Of a stretch of DNA of 64,000 nucleotides, positions 16,872 to 26,211 are shown piece by piece (positions within the stretch are counted from its first letter, which is position 1; each line of letters starts with the position of its first letter). The notes beneath the pieces are model-generated. The model searched no databases. It saw nothing but the letters and a program-made list of their open reading frames with translations, and had not been told where the DNA came from. Source of the stretch: Ruminococcus flavefaciens FD-1 (lineage in GTDB: Bacteria; Bacillota; Clostridia; Oscillospirales; Ruminococcaceae); assembly GCA_000174895.1 (NCBI GenBank), contig ACOK01000001.1, forward strand, positions 99,848 through 163,847, in the 5' to 3' direction. Position numbers and translations under genes: made by a program.

Positions 16872-18845
16872 ATGTCCGTAAAAAAAAGTAACCCTAACGA
16901 TTTCCCCCTTTACCTTTTCTATCAGGGAAAGAATTATGAATCATATAAATTTTTCGGAGTACACGTCCGCAAAAAAGGCAGAGGCAAGATCTTTACCTTC
17001 AGAGTGTGGGCGCCTAATGCAGTAAGCGTTTCAGTTGTAGGCGATTTTAATAACTGGGACAGAACGCAGAATCCTATGGAACTTATTGCTGACGGAGTTT
17101 GGGAGGCTGAAATAACCAAGCTTCAGCAATTCGATTCGTACAAGTATAGTATTGAAACAAAAGACGGAAGATTTCTTATGAAGGCTGATCCGTATGGCAA
17201 TCATTTCGAGACAAGGCCGGCTACTGCTTCAAAGATTTACGAAAGCAGTTATGAGTGGAATGACGCAGAATGGTTTGAAAAGAAAAAGGTGCAGAGTATC
17301 TATAAAAGCCCCATGAATATCTATGAGGTACATCTCGGTTCATGGAAAAATTATGGAGAAGGCATATTCTTTGATTATATCACATTTGCAAAGGAAATAA
17401 TACCTTATCTTAAAAAAATGTCGTATACCCATGTTGAGTTCATGCCGCTGACGGAATACCCTTTTGATGATTCGTGGGGATATCAGGTCACAGGCTATTT
17501 CGCACCTACCTCAAGGTACGGAACTCCCGATGATCTCAGGAAAATGGTGGATCTCTTCCATGAAGCAGGGATAGGAGTTATCCTTGACTGGGTCCCCGCA
17601 CATTTTCCTAAGGACGAGTCGGGACTTTTTGAATTTGACGGCTCATGCTGCTATGAGTATTACGATAACCGCAAAAAGGAACATAAGGCATGGGGGACCC
17701 GTGTCTTTGACTTCGGAAGGGCAGAGGTGTGCTCTTTCCTGATTTCAAGCGCTAATTACTGGTTCGATGAATTCCACGTTGACGGCCTGAGAGTTGACGC
17801 AGTCGCTTCAATGCTCTATCTGGATTACGACAGAAGAGACGGTGAGTGGGCTGCTAATATCAACGGCGGCAACGAGAACCTTGAAGCTGTTGAATTCCTT
17901 CAGCATCTCAATGAAGCCGTTTTTGCAAAGCATCCCGATGCTCTTATGATCGCCGAGGAGTCCACAGCATGGCCTCTTGTTACAAAACCTACGGATATCG
18001 GCGGACTTGGCTTCAACTTCAAATGGAATATGGGCTGGATGAACGATATGCTCAGTTATATGTCCCTTGACCCGATATATCGTGCATTCAATCATGACAA
18101 GCTTACGTTTTCATTCTTCTATGCATTCTCCGAGAATTACGTTCTCCCGATCTCTCACGACGAGGTAGTTCACGGAAAATGTTCAATGATAAGCAAGATG
18201 CCCGGTGAGTATGAGCAGAAATTTGCATCATACCGTGCATTCCTCGCTTATATGACCGCACATCCCGGCAAGAAGCTCCTGTTCATGGGACAGGAATTCG
18301 GTCAGATGAAGGAGTGGAATTTCAAAGAACAGCTTGACTGGGAACTCCTGAAGTACGATTCGCACAGGAATCTTCTCAAATTCTCGGAAAAGCTCAATAA
18401 GTTCTACGTGGAAAATGCTCCGCTCTGGGAAAACGATGACTCATGGAACGGATTCAGCTGGATATCCAATGACGATTACAAACAGAGCGTCATTGCGTTC
18501 CGAAGGATCGATGATAACGGCGATGAGATAATTGCCGTATGTAATTTTGTGCCTGTCGAAAGAAATGATTACAGGATAGGCGTTCCTTACAAAGGAAAGT
18601 ACAAGGTCGTTTTCAATACCGATGCCAAGGAATTTGGCGGTTCCGGTATTACTGAAGCTTCCTTCAAGTCTGAACCGGAAAGTATGCACGGCTTCGATGA
18701 CAGTATCGCAATGACCCTTGCGCCTCTCTCTGTCATCTATCTGAAATATGTCCCCGTGAAGAGGCGGACAGCTAAGAAAGAAGCCTCCGGCACTGCTAAA
18801 GAGACTGCTTCTAAGTCAGGAAGAAAGCGCAAGACTGAAAACTAA
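16872..18845 (+). CDS. glgB: 1,4-alpha-glucan branching enzyme (GH13)
   Basis: This 657-residue protein has an N-terminal CBM48 module ([20 protein letters not shown]), then the GH13 barrel with [15 protein letters not shown] (nucleophile Asp), MIAEEST (acid/base Glu) and [14 protein letters not shown] (third carboxylate). It ends in a lysine/arginine-rich tail of about 25 residues not usual for the family. The enzyme introduces alpha-1,6 branches into glycogen. The ribosome site is AAAGGAGG. It is the first of four glycogen genes in a row on the same strand, consistent with one operon glgB-C-D-A. Confidence 0.95.
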   Translation: MSVKKSNPNDFPLYLFYQGKNYESYKFFGVHVRKKGRGKIFTFRVWAPNAVSVSVVGDFNNWDRTQNPMELIADGVWEAEITKLQQFDSYKYSIETKDGRFLMKADPYGNHFETRPATASKIYESSYEWNDAEWFEKKKVQSIYKSPMNIYEVHLGSWKNYGEGIFFDYITFAKEIIPYLKKMSYTHVEFMPLTEYPFDDSWGYQVTGYFAPTSRYGTPDDLRKMVDLFHEAGIGVILDWVPAHFPKDESGLFEFDGSCCYEYYDNRKKEHKAWGTRVFDFGRAEVCSFLISSANYWFDEFHVDGLRVDAVASMLYLDYDRRDGEWAANINGGNENLEAVEFLQHLNEAVFAKHPDALMIAEESTAWPLVTKPTDIGGLGFNFKWNMGWMNDMLSYMSLDPIYRAFNHDKLTFSFFYAFSENYVLPISHDEVVHGKCSMISKMPGEYEQKFASYRAFLAYMTAHPGKKLLFMGQEFGQMKEWNFKEQLDWELLKYDSHRNLLKFSEKLNKFYVENAPLWENDDSWNGFSWISNDDYKQSVIAFRRIDDNGDEIIAVCNFVPVERNDYRIGVPYKGKYKVVFNTDAKEFGGSGITEASFKSEPESMHGFDDSIAMTLAPLSVIYLKYVPVKRRTAKKEASGTAKETASKSGRKRKTEN

Positions 18846-18935
18846 AATCAAATATGCCCCTGCGGCAGATATAACGGATGAAGAATTATCTCCATTTATC
18901 ACAGCATATACAATACAACACTCAGGAGGATTATT

Positions 18936-20162
18936 ATGAATACAAAGAAAAGAGTAGTGGCTATGCTCCTTGCAGGAGGTCAGGGAAGCCGACTTTATGC
19001 TCTTACAAAAAATGTGGCTAAACCTGCCGTACCATATGGCGGCAAGTACCGACTTATAGATTTCCCTCTCTCTAACTGTACAAACTCAGGTATCGATACA
19101 GTGGGCGTTCTCACCCAGTATCAGCCACTTGTACTCAATGAATATATAGGCAACGGTGAGCCATGGGATCTTGATAAAATGAACGGCGGTGTACACGTCC
19201 TTCCGCCTTACGAAACACAGGCAGGCGCTTCATGGTATGAGGGTACTGCTAATGCGATTTACCAGAATATAAGATTTATTGAACGATATGACCCTAAGTA
19301 TGTGGTAGTTCTCGGCGGCGATCACATCTATAAAATGGATTATTCCAAGATGGTCGCTTTCCATGAGGAAAATGATGCAGATTGTACAATTTCGGTTATC
19401 AATGTTCCAAAGGCTGAGGCTTCACGTTTCGGCATCATGATCACTGATGACAATGATCAGGTCATAGACTTTGTTGAAAAGCCGAAGGAGCCTAAGTCAA
19501 CTCTGGCTTCTATGGGTATATATGTTTTCAGCTGGGAAAAGCTGAGAAAGTATCTTATCGAAAATGAAAAGGATGCAAACGCAAAGCGTGAAAGAGGCGA
19601 GAAGTGGTCAAAGGATTTCGGAAAGGATATCATAACTTCCATGCTTCGTGACAAGCAGAGACTTTTTGCATATGAATTTGAAGGATACTGGAAGGATGTA
19701 GGAACTCTTGATTCTCTCTGGGAAGCAAATATGGATCTTCTCAGCCCGAATGTTCCGCTTAACCTTTACGATCCTAAGTGGAAGATCTATTCAAGAAACA
19801 ACAATATGCCTCCGCAGTATATCGGAGATGACGCAAATATCGAAAACTCCATGATCTCTGAAGGAAGCCAGATCAACGGCACTGTAGATTTTTCTGTGGT
19901 TTTCCAGGGGGTTACTATCGAGAAGGATGCTACTGTAAAATATAGTATCATCATGCCGGGCGCTGTAATCAAATCAGGTGCGGTCGTTGAGTATTCCATC
20001 ATTGGTTCCGATACCGTTATCGAAAACGGTGTACGTGTAGGTGTAAGCCCTGAAACTCTTGATTCAAAGGAAAACTGGGGCATCGCTGTAGTCGGACATA
20101 ATGTCACTGTATCCAAGGATAAAGTGATAGAGCCTAAGCAGATCATCAGCGATAATATTTGA
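18936..20162 (+). CDS. glgC: Glucose-1-phosphate adenylyltransferase, catalytic subunit
   Basis: This 408-residue protein has the nucleotidyltransferase start [30 protein letters not shown] (catalytic GGxGxRL and Lys), [11 protein letters not shown] with the metal aspartate, and a C-terminal left-handed beta-helix. It makes ADP-glucose from ATP and glucose-1-phosphate, the committed step of glycogen synthesis. The ribosome site CAGGAGG precedes ATG 18936. It pairs with GlgD directly downstream; Firmicutes use GlgC-GlgD heterotetramers. Confidence 0.95.
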   Translation: MNTKKRVVAMLLAGGQGSRLYALTKNVAKPAVPYGGKYRLIDFPLSNCTNSGIDTVGVLTQYQPLVLNEYIGNGEPWDLDKMNGGVHVLPPYETQAGASWYEGTANAIYQNIRFIERYDPKYVVVLGGDHIYKMDYSKMVAFHEENDADCTISVINVPKAEASRFGIMITDDNDQVIDFVEKPKEPKSTLASMGIYVFSWEKLRKYLIENEKDANAKRERGEKWSKDFGKDIITSMLRDKQRLFAYEFEGYWKDVGTLDSLWEANMDLLSPNVPLNLYDPKWKIYSRNNNMPPQYIGDDANIENSMISEGSQINGTVDFSVVFQGVTIEKDATVKYSIIMPGAVIKSGAVVEYSIIGSDTVIENGVRVGVSPETLDSKENWGIAVVGHNVTVSKDKVIEPKQIISDNI

Positions 20163-20178
20163 TCGGAGGAGTTTGACT

Positions 20179-21303
20179 ATGAGTGTTAATTATAATGTTT
20201 TAGGATTGATCTTTGCAAGTATACACGATAAACACGTAAAGGAACTGACTGATTCAAGAACAATGGGTTCTATTCCTTACGGCGGAAGATACCGACTTAT
20301 CGATTTTCCGCTTTCCAATATGGTTAACTCAAATGTTCCCGAAGTCGGAGTAATAACAAAGGCAAATTATGGTTCACTTCTTGATCATCTGGGATCAGGC
20401 CGTGAATGGGATCTTTCAAGAAAGAAGGGCGGACTCCACCTTCTGCCTCCCTTTATCCACAGCGCTGATAAGCCCTATGAAGGACGACTTGACGCTCTGA
20501 ACAAGGTCTGGAGCTATGTAGAGCATTCACCGGCAAAGTATGTTATTCTTGCAAACTGTGATGTTGTCACAAGTATCGATTACAATCCCGTTCTGAAACA
20601 GCATATGGATACAGGAGCGGATATCACTCTGATATACAGTCAGGGATATTATGATTTCAAGAATAACCGTGGTGCTACGATAGTTGATTTTGATGAGGAT
20701 AACAACCTCAAGGATGTACTTCTCGATCCGGGCATTTCCGGTTCATGTAAGATATGGCTGGAAAGCTTTATCGTCAGCAAGGAATTCCTCTGGAATATCG
20801 TAAAGGATGCAGACAGCAGAAATGAGCAGAGCTTTACAAGACATATCCTCCAGGCCAACAGACATCAGTACAAGATAATGGGATACGAGCACAAGGAATT
20901 CTTTACCCGTATCGATAATATCTCAAACTACTACAAGGCAAATATGATGCTTCTCCAGTCCGAGACAAGAAAGGGACTCTTCAGGGAGAATATGCCGATA
21001 TTCACCAAGATAGGCGATAACGGTCCTGTTAAGTACGGTGTCAAGGCAAGCGTAAAGGATTCGCTTATTGCTGACGGATGTATCATCGAGGGCACAGTCG
21101 AAAACTCCGTTCTTTTCCGTGGAGTTAAGGTCGGAAAGGGCGCTGTGGTAAAGAATTGTGTTCTGCTTCAGGGTACAACTATAGGAGATGATTGCAAGGT
21201 AACTGCTCTTATAACTGATAAGAATGTTACGATCAGCGATGCACGAGCTATCACCGGCTCGGAAAGTTATCCGCTGTATATCGATAAAAACGGAACACTC
21301 TGA
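20179..21303 (+). CDS. glgD: Glucose-1-phosphate adenylyltransferase, regulatory subunit
   Basis: ATG 20179 is chosen over TTG 20173 because it sits nine bases from GGAGGA. The 374-residue homologue of GlgC keeps the fold ([33 protein letters not shown]-terminal beta-helix) but lacks the N-terminal GGxGxRL catalytic loop, reading LIFASIHDKHVKELTDSR instead. This is the recognised degenerate, regulatory GlgD type that boosts GlgC activity. It lies 16 bp after glgC. Confidence 0.93.
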   Translation: MSVNYNVLGLIFASIHDKHVKELTDSRTMGSIPYGGRYRLIDFPLSNMVNSNVPEVGVITKANYGSLLDHLGSGREWDLSRKKGGLHLLPPFIHSADKPYEGRLDALNKVWSYVEHSPAKYVILANCDVVTSIDYNPVLKQHMDTGADITLIYSQGYYDFKNNRGATIVDFDEDNNLKDVLLDPGISGSCKIWLESFIVSKEFLWNIVKDADSRNEQSFTRHILQANRHQYKIMGYEHKEFFTRIDNISNYYKANMMLLQSETRKGLFRENMPIFTKIGDNGPVKYGVKASVKDSLIADGCIIEGTVENSVLFRGVKVGKGAVVKNCVLLQGTTIGDDCKVTALITDKNVTISDARAITGSESYPLYIDKNGTL

Positions 21304-21320
21304 TAAGGAGGTGTCCGCTT

Positions 21321-22742
21321 ATGAAAATATTATTTGCTGCAAGTGAAGCTGTACCATATGCCGCTTCAGGTGGACTGGCAGACGTTACAGGTTCACTTCC
21401 GAAGGCATTCTGTGAAAAAGGCCATGACTGCCGTGTGGTAATGCCGCTGTATAAATCTATCCCGGATACTCTCAGGGACAATATGATCTTTGTGAAGAAT
21501 ATCACTGTTGATGTATCATGGCGAAAGCAGTACTGCGGTATATTCAAATCTGTTTTTGAGGGAATAACCTATTACTTCATTGACAACGAGTATTATTTCT
21601 CACGTGACGGGCTGTACGGATTTTATGACGACTGCGAGCGTTTCGTATTCTTTGACCGTGCAGTTCTTGAAATGCTGAAATATGTGGGATTCACTCCCGA
21701 TATCATAAACTGTCATGACTGGCAGACGGCGCTTATACCTGTTTATTACAGTATTTACTACAAGTATCAGCAGGGGTACGGCGGCATAAAGAATATCATA
21801 ACTATCCACAACATCGAGTATCAGGGCAAATACGGCAAGGAGACCCTTACCGAGCTTATGGGTATCCCGATGTATAATGCAAGTCTGCTTGATTACGACG
21901 GATATGTTAATATGCTCAAGGGCGGTATCGAAACAGCTGACAGGATAATCACAGTAAGCCCAAGCTATGCATGGGAGATCCTTGACCCGTGGTATGCGCA
22001 CGGACTTGACAGGATACTGGTCACAAAGCAGTATAAGCTGAAAGGTATTCTCAACGGTATCGATACTGATCTGTATGATCCCGAAAAGGACAGATATACT
22101 GTCAAGCATTACTCCATTGACGATCTGTCAGGCAAGGAGATATGCAAATCCGCCCTCTGCGAGGAGCTTGGTCTCATCAAGAGCGATGGTCCGATAATCG
22201 GTATGGTTACGAGATTCGTTGCGCATAAAGGCATTGATCTTATCAGATGCGTTTTCGAGGAGCTTATAAATATGGGCATCAGATTTGCTGTTCTCGGAAG
22301 CGGTGATAAGATGTATGAGGATTTCTTCTGTGAGATGGCAGCAAGATATGAAGGCAAAGTTTCCGTAACTACAGGCTTTGTACCGGAGCTTTCACACAGG
22401 ATCTATGCAGGTTCAGATATGTTCCTGATGCCTTCACAAAGCGAGCCTTGCGGTCTTGCTCAGATGATATCCATGAGATACGGTACCATTCCGATCGTCC
22501 GTGAAACAGGCGGTCTGCGTGATTCAGTCCGTGACAACGGAGGTTCTGATGGCAATGGATTCACATTCAAGACGTATAATGCAAATGATATGCTTGATGC
22601 GATCAGACGTGCAAAACGTGATTATTCAGATAAGAAGGTATGGACAGAGCTGATGAAGCGTGCTATGAAATGCGATTACAGCTGGTCAGCATCTGCCGAT
22701 ATATACCTTGATACTTACAGAGAACTTCTCGATAAAGAGTAA
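21321..22742 (+). CDS. glgA: Glycogen synthase (ADP-glucose), GT5
   Basis: This 473-residue GT5 enzyme has the N-terminal ASEAVPYAASGGLADVTGSLPKAF with the ADP-glucose Lys/Ser-x-Gly-Gly-Leu type motif, NCHDWQTALIPVY, a GMVTRFVAHKGID linker and the C-terminal MPSQSEPCGLAQMISMRYGTIPIVRETGGL nucleotide-binding signature. It elongates alpha-1,4-glucan chains. It has a strong AAGGAGG ribosome site, is the last gene of the glycogen operon, and is followed by a convergent terminator. Confidence 0.95.
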   Translation: MKILFAASEAVPYAASGGLADVTGSLPKAFCEKGHDCRVVMPLYKSIPDTLRDNMIFVKNITVDVSWRKQYCGIFKSVFEGITYYFIDNEYYFSRDGLYGFYDDCERFVFFDRAVLEMLKYVGFTPDIINCHDWQTALIPVYYSIYYKYQQGYGGIKNIITIHNIEYQGKYGKETLTELMGIPMYNASLLDYDGYVNMLKGGIETADRIITVSPSYAWEILDPWYAHGLDRILVTKQYKLKGILNGIDTDLYDPEKDRYTVKHYSIDDLSGKEICKSALCEELGLIKSDGPIIGMVTRFVAHKGIDLIRCVFEELINMGIRFAVLGSGDKMYEDFFCEMAARYEGKVSVTTGFVPELSHRIYAGSDMFLMPSQSEPCGLAQMISMRYGTIPIVRETGGLRDSVRDNGGSDGNGFTFKTYNANDMLDAIRRAKRDYSDKKVWTELMKRAMKCDYSWSASADIYLDTYRELLDKE

Positions 22743-22771
22743 AACATAAAAGACAAAAAAGATGAAGAATC

Positions 22772-22801
22772 AAAAGAGCTGCCAATTTCGGCAGCTCTTT
22801 T
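22772..22801. terminator. Bidirectional terminator between glgA and the minus-strand gene
   Basis: AAAAGAGCTGCC and GGCAGCTCTTTT form a 12-bp stem with A- and T-runs on both sides, serving the two convergent genes. Confidence 0.9.
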
Positions 22802-22806
22802 GATTT

Positions 22807-23838
22807 TTATCTGAATCTGAAATATTGCTTGCTGTTACGTGGATCAAAAGTTGAGTATCCGTCTTTTGTGAAGATAACGTCATCTCTGCATTTTGCGGGT
22901 GATAGTGTGAATCTTCCCATTTTACGGTGAGCAGCACTGAAATATGTACATACGGATCTTTCGCCAAAGTTTCGGGATATTCGCTTTCCGTCCGACATAA
23001 AAGCTATTCCCTTTTCGGTAATATGAACTTTGGCAGATCTGTGAAAAAGCGGACATATCATCCCTTCTGTGATATAGTGGGCTTTTTCGGGCAGCAGGGA
23101 AGTGTCCTCGCAGAATCTGACAAGGAATGCAGCCAGCTTTATTTCCGTATCATACAGTCTTGAGATTATTTCACGTTTCGGGTCTGAATAAAGAAGCGGA
23201 AGTTCGTCTTTGACGTTTTCAACTATTGCGTTCAGTGATGCCGAGAAGCTGTCCCTGTCTGCAAAAAATGATAACAGCGGACGTGAAAAAGCTGCCGGCG
23301 GAACCATGTCAGGATATACATAAGAAGCAAGTTTTTCATATGCCTGATGGATCTTTCGTGACGGCGAGAAGTAAGTCATACATAAAGCGTGAGGAAGACA
23401 GCAGATATCCGACAGCATATGCACAGCCCTTGCCAGATATCCCGAAGCCTGCATTATAAATCCGGCTTTGTACATGGTTAACGCCATGGTGTAATCTTCT
23501 TCAAGCATTGAACGGGCGCTTTTGCCGAATGAACCTGTGCCGTTTTTGTAGTAGCCTCTGACAGGGGAAACATCAGCTCCCATGTAATTTACAGCACAGT
23601 AATAATGTCTGCCCAAGCCGTTTTCACAGTCACTTTTTTTGTCAGGCTTTTTCACGACGTGAAGCATATATTTCATCATCGGCGCAAGAATTCGTGAGTA
23701 TCCGGGGTAATGGCTGTAAACGATATCCACAGCACGTTCAAGAAGAATATGATGAACTGAAGAACGTTCAATGTCATTATTTTTAGCGAAAGCAGTATGG
23801 GTTGACATTTCGCTCAGGGTATATTTTTTTCTGCTCAC
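22807..23838 (-). CDS. Zinc-phospholipase C-like protein, divergent
   Basis: GTG 23838 is preferred (AAAGGA nine bases upstream); an in-frame ATG at 23856 overlaps that site. The protein is about 343 aa with no signal peptide. His/Asp spacing resembles the zinc phospholipase C / S1-P1 nuclease fold: HHILLERAVDIVYSH, HYYCAVNYMGAD, and especially YLARAVHMLSDICCLPHAL, the usual metal-binding helix. In that family three metals bind phosphate esters. Most members are secreted, whereas this one appears cytoplasmic, so activity is uncertain. The second half is unrecognised. It is a single gene converging on glgA. Confidence 0.5.
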   Translation of the reverse strand: MSRKKYTLSEMSTHTAFAKNNDIERSSVHHILLERAVDIVYSHYPGYSRILAPMMKYMLHVVKKPDKKSDCENGLGRHYYCAVNYMGADVSPVRGYYKNGTGSFGKSARSMLEEDYTMALTMYKAGFIMQASGYLARAVHMLSDICCLPHALCMTYFSPSRKIHQAYEKLASYVYPDMVPPAAFSRPLLSFFADRDSFSASLNAIVENVKDELPLLYSDPKREIISRLYDTEIKLAAFLVRFCEDTSLLPEKAHYITEGMICPLFHRSAKVHITEKGIAFMSDGKRISRNFGERSVCTYFSAAHRKMGRFTLSPAKCRDDVIFTKDGYSTFDPRNSKQYFRFR

Positions 23839-23886
23839 TGTTTCACATCCTTTCAAGAATAATTATACCGCTTTTTTTATAATGAA

Positions 23887-24579
23887 TCAATGGTTATGAG
23901 AAAGATTTTCTTCATTCTGGCGCAGCTTCATTTTTTTCCAGCTGATAAATCCGTAGATATCACAGGCAAGGAAGAGTGCGAAGCATATCACCACTGAAAT
24001 ATATCCCGTATCTGTAAGTGAGGCAAGAGACCAGAGAAGAATGAGGATCACATCGTTTGCGGCGTATGCCAGGGAGAAAAAAGCACTGCGTCTGAATGTA
24101 AGGTAAACGGCTATAAAACTTGTTGATACCGATAATGTGCTGAGCGATAGATTTGCTGTACCGAAAAAAGCCAGAATATGATAAAATATATAAGTAACAG
24201 CTGCGGTCAGCATTGACATAAGAATTACCTCCGGAAGCCTCAGTGTGTTGACCCTGACCTCAGCTTTTCCTTTTTTGTAGGGATTCCTCAGCCATGAAAT
24301 AAATGAGAAAAGAGCCATAGGACCTGTCATTCCAAGATAGGTTGCCATCTCGCCGTAGTAGGAAAAGGACCATGATATTATACCGTAGAGAAAACTGAAT
24401 ATGATCATCATAAACTGTCCCAGCGGATGGCCCTTTGCGTTGATAATAATGGACGAAACTCCCAGAATAGAGGCAATAAGTGTGAGCATACCACTGCCCG
24501 GAAAAATGAAAAAAGAGCCTGCAATCAAAAATACAGAAGCAGTCCAGAGAATGATGTCGTATTTGGAAAATAGCTTCAT
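23887..24579 (-). CDS. pnuC: PnuC-family nicotinamide riboside-type transporter
   Basis: This 230-residue membrane protein has seven or eight hydrophobic helices and PnuC-family landmarks: SWLRNPYKK, AANDVILILLWSL and a C-terminal DIYGFISWKKMK. PnuC proteins facilitate uptake of nicotinamide riboside; relatives import other vitamin precursors, so the exact substrate is open. It is preceded by a consensus promoter and an 80-nt structured leader ending in a terminator-like hairpin, suggesting ligand-controlled attenuation. It is the chromosomal gene adjoining the left end of the inserted element. Confidence 0.85.
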   Translation of the reverse strand: MKLFSKYDIILWTASVFLIAGSFFIFPGSGMLTLIASILGVSSIIINAKGHPLGQFMMIIFSFLYGIISWSFSYYGEMATYLGMTGPMALFSFISWLRNPYKKGKAEVRVNTLRLPEVILMSMLTAAVTYIFYHILAFFGTANLSLSTLSVSTSFIAVYLTFRRSAFFSLAYAANDVILILLWSLASLTDTGYISVVICFALFLACDIYGFISWKKMKLRQNEENLSHNH

Positions 24580-24594
24580 TTAGTCACCTCAAAT

Positions 24595-24678
24595 AAAAAA
24601 GCATTTGCTGCCCGCATCTTCTGAGACCTAACGATGCGAACGCAAATGCTTATCTGCATTATTCTGCCCGGTGGCAGT
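24595..24678 (-). promoter_or_regulatory. Structured attenuator-like leader of pnuC
   Basis: On the minus strand the leader starts near 24678 and contains CTGCC-ACC-GGGCAG, then AGCATTTGC (24642-24650 complement) pairing with GCAAATGCT (24600-24608) with an inner CGCATC/GATGCG stem and a U6 tract (24595-24600). ATGC just upstream can pair with the GCAT of the terminator stem, and GGGCAG occurs twice, so alternative folds exist. The layout fits a transcription-terminating riboswitch; the class was not recognised. Confidence 0.55.
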
Positions 24679-24684
24679 GTTATT

Positions 24685-24713
24685 ATTATATCATTCTGAA
24701 TGAAGTATGTCAA
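24685..24713 (-). promoter_or_regulatory. Promoter of pnuC
   Basis: On the minus strand the -35 is TTGACA (24708-24713), the spacer is 17 bp, and the -10 is TATAAT (24685-24690). Confidence 0.85.
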
Positions 24714-24737
24714 GTGAGCGGGCATTTTTTTTGAAAA

Positions 24738-24763
24738 AGCCGGCTGTTTTATTTCAGCCGGCT
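24738..24763 (-). terminator. Displaced guaA terminator
   Basis: AGCCGGCTG/CAGCCGGCT form a 9-bp stem with the U-tract on the minus strand. No minus-strand chromosomal gene ends here now. If the 8.8-kb element is removed at its 14-bp repeat, it falls about 30 bp after the guaA stop, so it is almost certainly the original guaA terminator. Confidence 0.8.
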
Positions 24764-24781
24764 AAATCTTGTATTGATTGG

Positions 24782-24795
24782 TATTATTCCCACTC
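24782..24795. repeat. Attachment-site repeat, left copy
   Basis: TATTATTCCCACTC is identical to 33588-33601, which spans the guaA stop codon. The bases on either side differ, so the repeat is exactly 14 bp. Confidence 0.8.
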
Positions 24796-24896
24796 GCTCC
24801 TCGAACCGTAATCTTAACCAGTTCAAGTTAAGTTTTATCGCTCATGGTATCTCTATTATCTCAGTTGTCTGTCAGATTTGGAGTATCTGATTTTTT

Positions 24897-24913
24897 GTTG
24901 CCATTGTGTTGCC
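24897..24913 (+). repeat. Putative integrase arm-type site, left
   Basis: GTTGCC at 24897 and 24908, 11 bp apart, within GTTGCCATTGTGTTGCCG. The same pair with the same 11-bp interval occurs at 33514-33530 near the right end. Confidence 0.5.
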
Positions 24914-24970
24914 GGTGATGTTTTGATTATAGCGCAGTAATCTGCATTTGTCAATATGTAAATATGCATT

Positions 24971-25444
24971 TTAAAGCTGACGAATCCAACGATCACGTTT
25001 GCTCATATCCATTGCAGTTTCAATGGCATCAAGTTGAGTTTCTGTAAAAATGCCACTTTGCTTCATTAGCTTCTTTAAGCACATCTTAAATGTAAAATTG
25101 GTAGCAGAATGGAGGGCTTCATGAAGAAACACAAGTCCTTCCATAATAGTAAGCTGCTCGTCAATGTCATTTTTAGTTTTTTCATCAAAATTGATGTGGC
25201 ATATACTTAAACCGGTTATATATGACGTTGACTCAATGAACTGCATATACTCTTTGATGTAGCTTTGCAGCACATGAATCTTCTTAGTTTTATCGTCCGA
25301 TTGTTTTGCATCTTTTAAATTCTGAGTTTTTCTCATTGCTGTTGTATATGCAGAGTGTGTTTCTTTAGCTGCTTTAATGATCAGCTTTACATATTCAAGG
25401 GTTTGATTATTGTCTTGAGATTGAATTGTTGCATTTGAGTTCAT
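24971..25444 (-). CDS. Unrecognised helical protein, third gene of the candidate defence operon
   Basis: This 157-residue protein has no domain I recognise. It is predicted largely alpha-helical, with charged helices (TTAMRKTQNLKDAKQSDDKTKK), a single histidine-rich-looking stretch LVFLHEALHSATNFTFKMCLKKL and a basic end DRWIRQL. There is no signal peptide or clear membrane segment. It starts 56 bp after the AbiTii gene on the same strand, with a GGAG ribosome site, so it is probably co-transcribed with it. AT-rich composition marks it as element cargo. It could be an accessory or immunity component; this is inferred only from position. Confidence 0.6.
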   Translation of the reverse strand: MNSNATIQSQDNNQTLEYVKLIIKAAKETHSAYTTAMRKTQNLKDAKQSDDKTKKIHVLQSYIKEYMQFIESTSYITGLSICHINFDEKTKNDIDEQLTIMEGLVFLHEALHSATNFTFKMCLKKLMKQSGIFTETQLDAIETAMDMSKRDRWIRQL

Positions 25445-25500
25445 ATTTTTTCTCCATTTTTCTAAAAACTAGCAAACACTTCCAAAATCGCTAAATAGAA

Positions 25501-26211
25501 TTATGACTGTTCTGAATTATTCGCAACAGAAATGCTTGTGTCTTTTATTTTATTGTTATCTCCAATATTAATGCTATTGTCATTGAACACAATTATCCTG
25601 ATCTGAGAGGCTATATCTTCAATTTGGTCAGTAGTCAGATTGGAAGTATCAATATCTAACTCATCAAGTAATCCAAACTTTTTTTCAAGAAGAATTAAAA
25701 TGTCAAGGAGCTTATTTTCAATTACTGAGAAAATATTGTTGATTGATTCAGCAGAAAAGATTATATTTGCAGATGTGATAATCATATATGGATCGTTATT
25801 ATATTTGCTAATCATAGGATAGAAATCAGCAGCAATTGGTTTTACCAGATCGCCTTTTTGGCTTTTGCTCGATTTATACAATTCTTTTAAAGAATCAATT
25901 CCATCTCTGAATTCTATTTTTAGTAAAAGTTCTTTGACATCTTCTGGCATTTTCCCTAATGGTAATGGTACATTACTATATGTCATATGTGCGGCAAAAG
26001 AACCTTTAAAATATGAACCATTTAGCATACCGCTACATTGCCTGTAACTCGGAAGAGGTGCATTATCAGAATAGCCGACAATCTCGTTGTTTACCCACGT
26101 AAGTAGTTCATCATCCTGCAATTCAGATAGTAACACTTTTGTTCGTTTCAGTGCCGTTAGCGTGTCAACATTACTGTTTGCCAAATCTTTAATGATTTTG
26201 CTTTTTGCCAT
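25501..26211 (-). CDS. AbiTii-domain protein with C-terminal RHIM-like motif
   Basis: ATG 26211 (SD GAGGAG) overlaps the upstream stop codon as TAATG; the longer frame start at 26301 is inside the neighbour. The 236-residue protein begins with an AbiTii-type domain: SKIIKDLANSNVDTLTALKR, LLSELQDDELLTWVNNEIVGY and LPSYR. This domain is known from abortive-infection and conflict systems. A helical middle follows, then the tail NSINIGDNNKIK (about residues 212-223). The same tail motif occurs in the upstream gene product. It fits the RHIM/amyloid-signalling pattern I-x-[IV]-G-x-x-N-x-[IL]. Probable role: an effector or adaptor in phage defence, recruited through the shared motif. Confidence 0.7.
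   Translation of the reverse strand: MAKSKIIKDLANSNVDTLTALKRTKVLLSELQDDELLTWVNNEIVGYSDNAPLPSYRQCSGMLNGSYFKGSFAAHMTYSNVPLPLGKMPEDVKELLLKIEFRDGIDSLKELYKSSKSQKGDLVKPIAADFYPMISKYNNDPYMIITSANIIFSAESINNIFSVIENKLLDILILLEKKFGLLDELDIDTSNLTTDQIEDIASQIRIIVFNDNSINIGDNNKIKDTSISVANNSEQS

Noticed and set aside
20179..21303. GlgD as a broken second GlgC
   Set aside because: Loss of the N-terminal catalytic loop is the normal state of GlgD regulatory subunits and the gene is otherwise intact.
24600..24650. TPP riboswitch suggested by a CTGAGA string on the plus strand
   Set aside because: The string is on the strand opposite to pnuC, and the other conserved TPP elements are absent.
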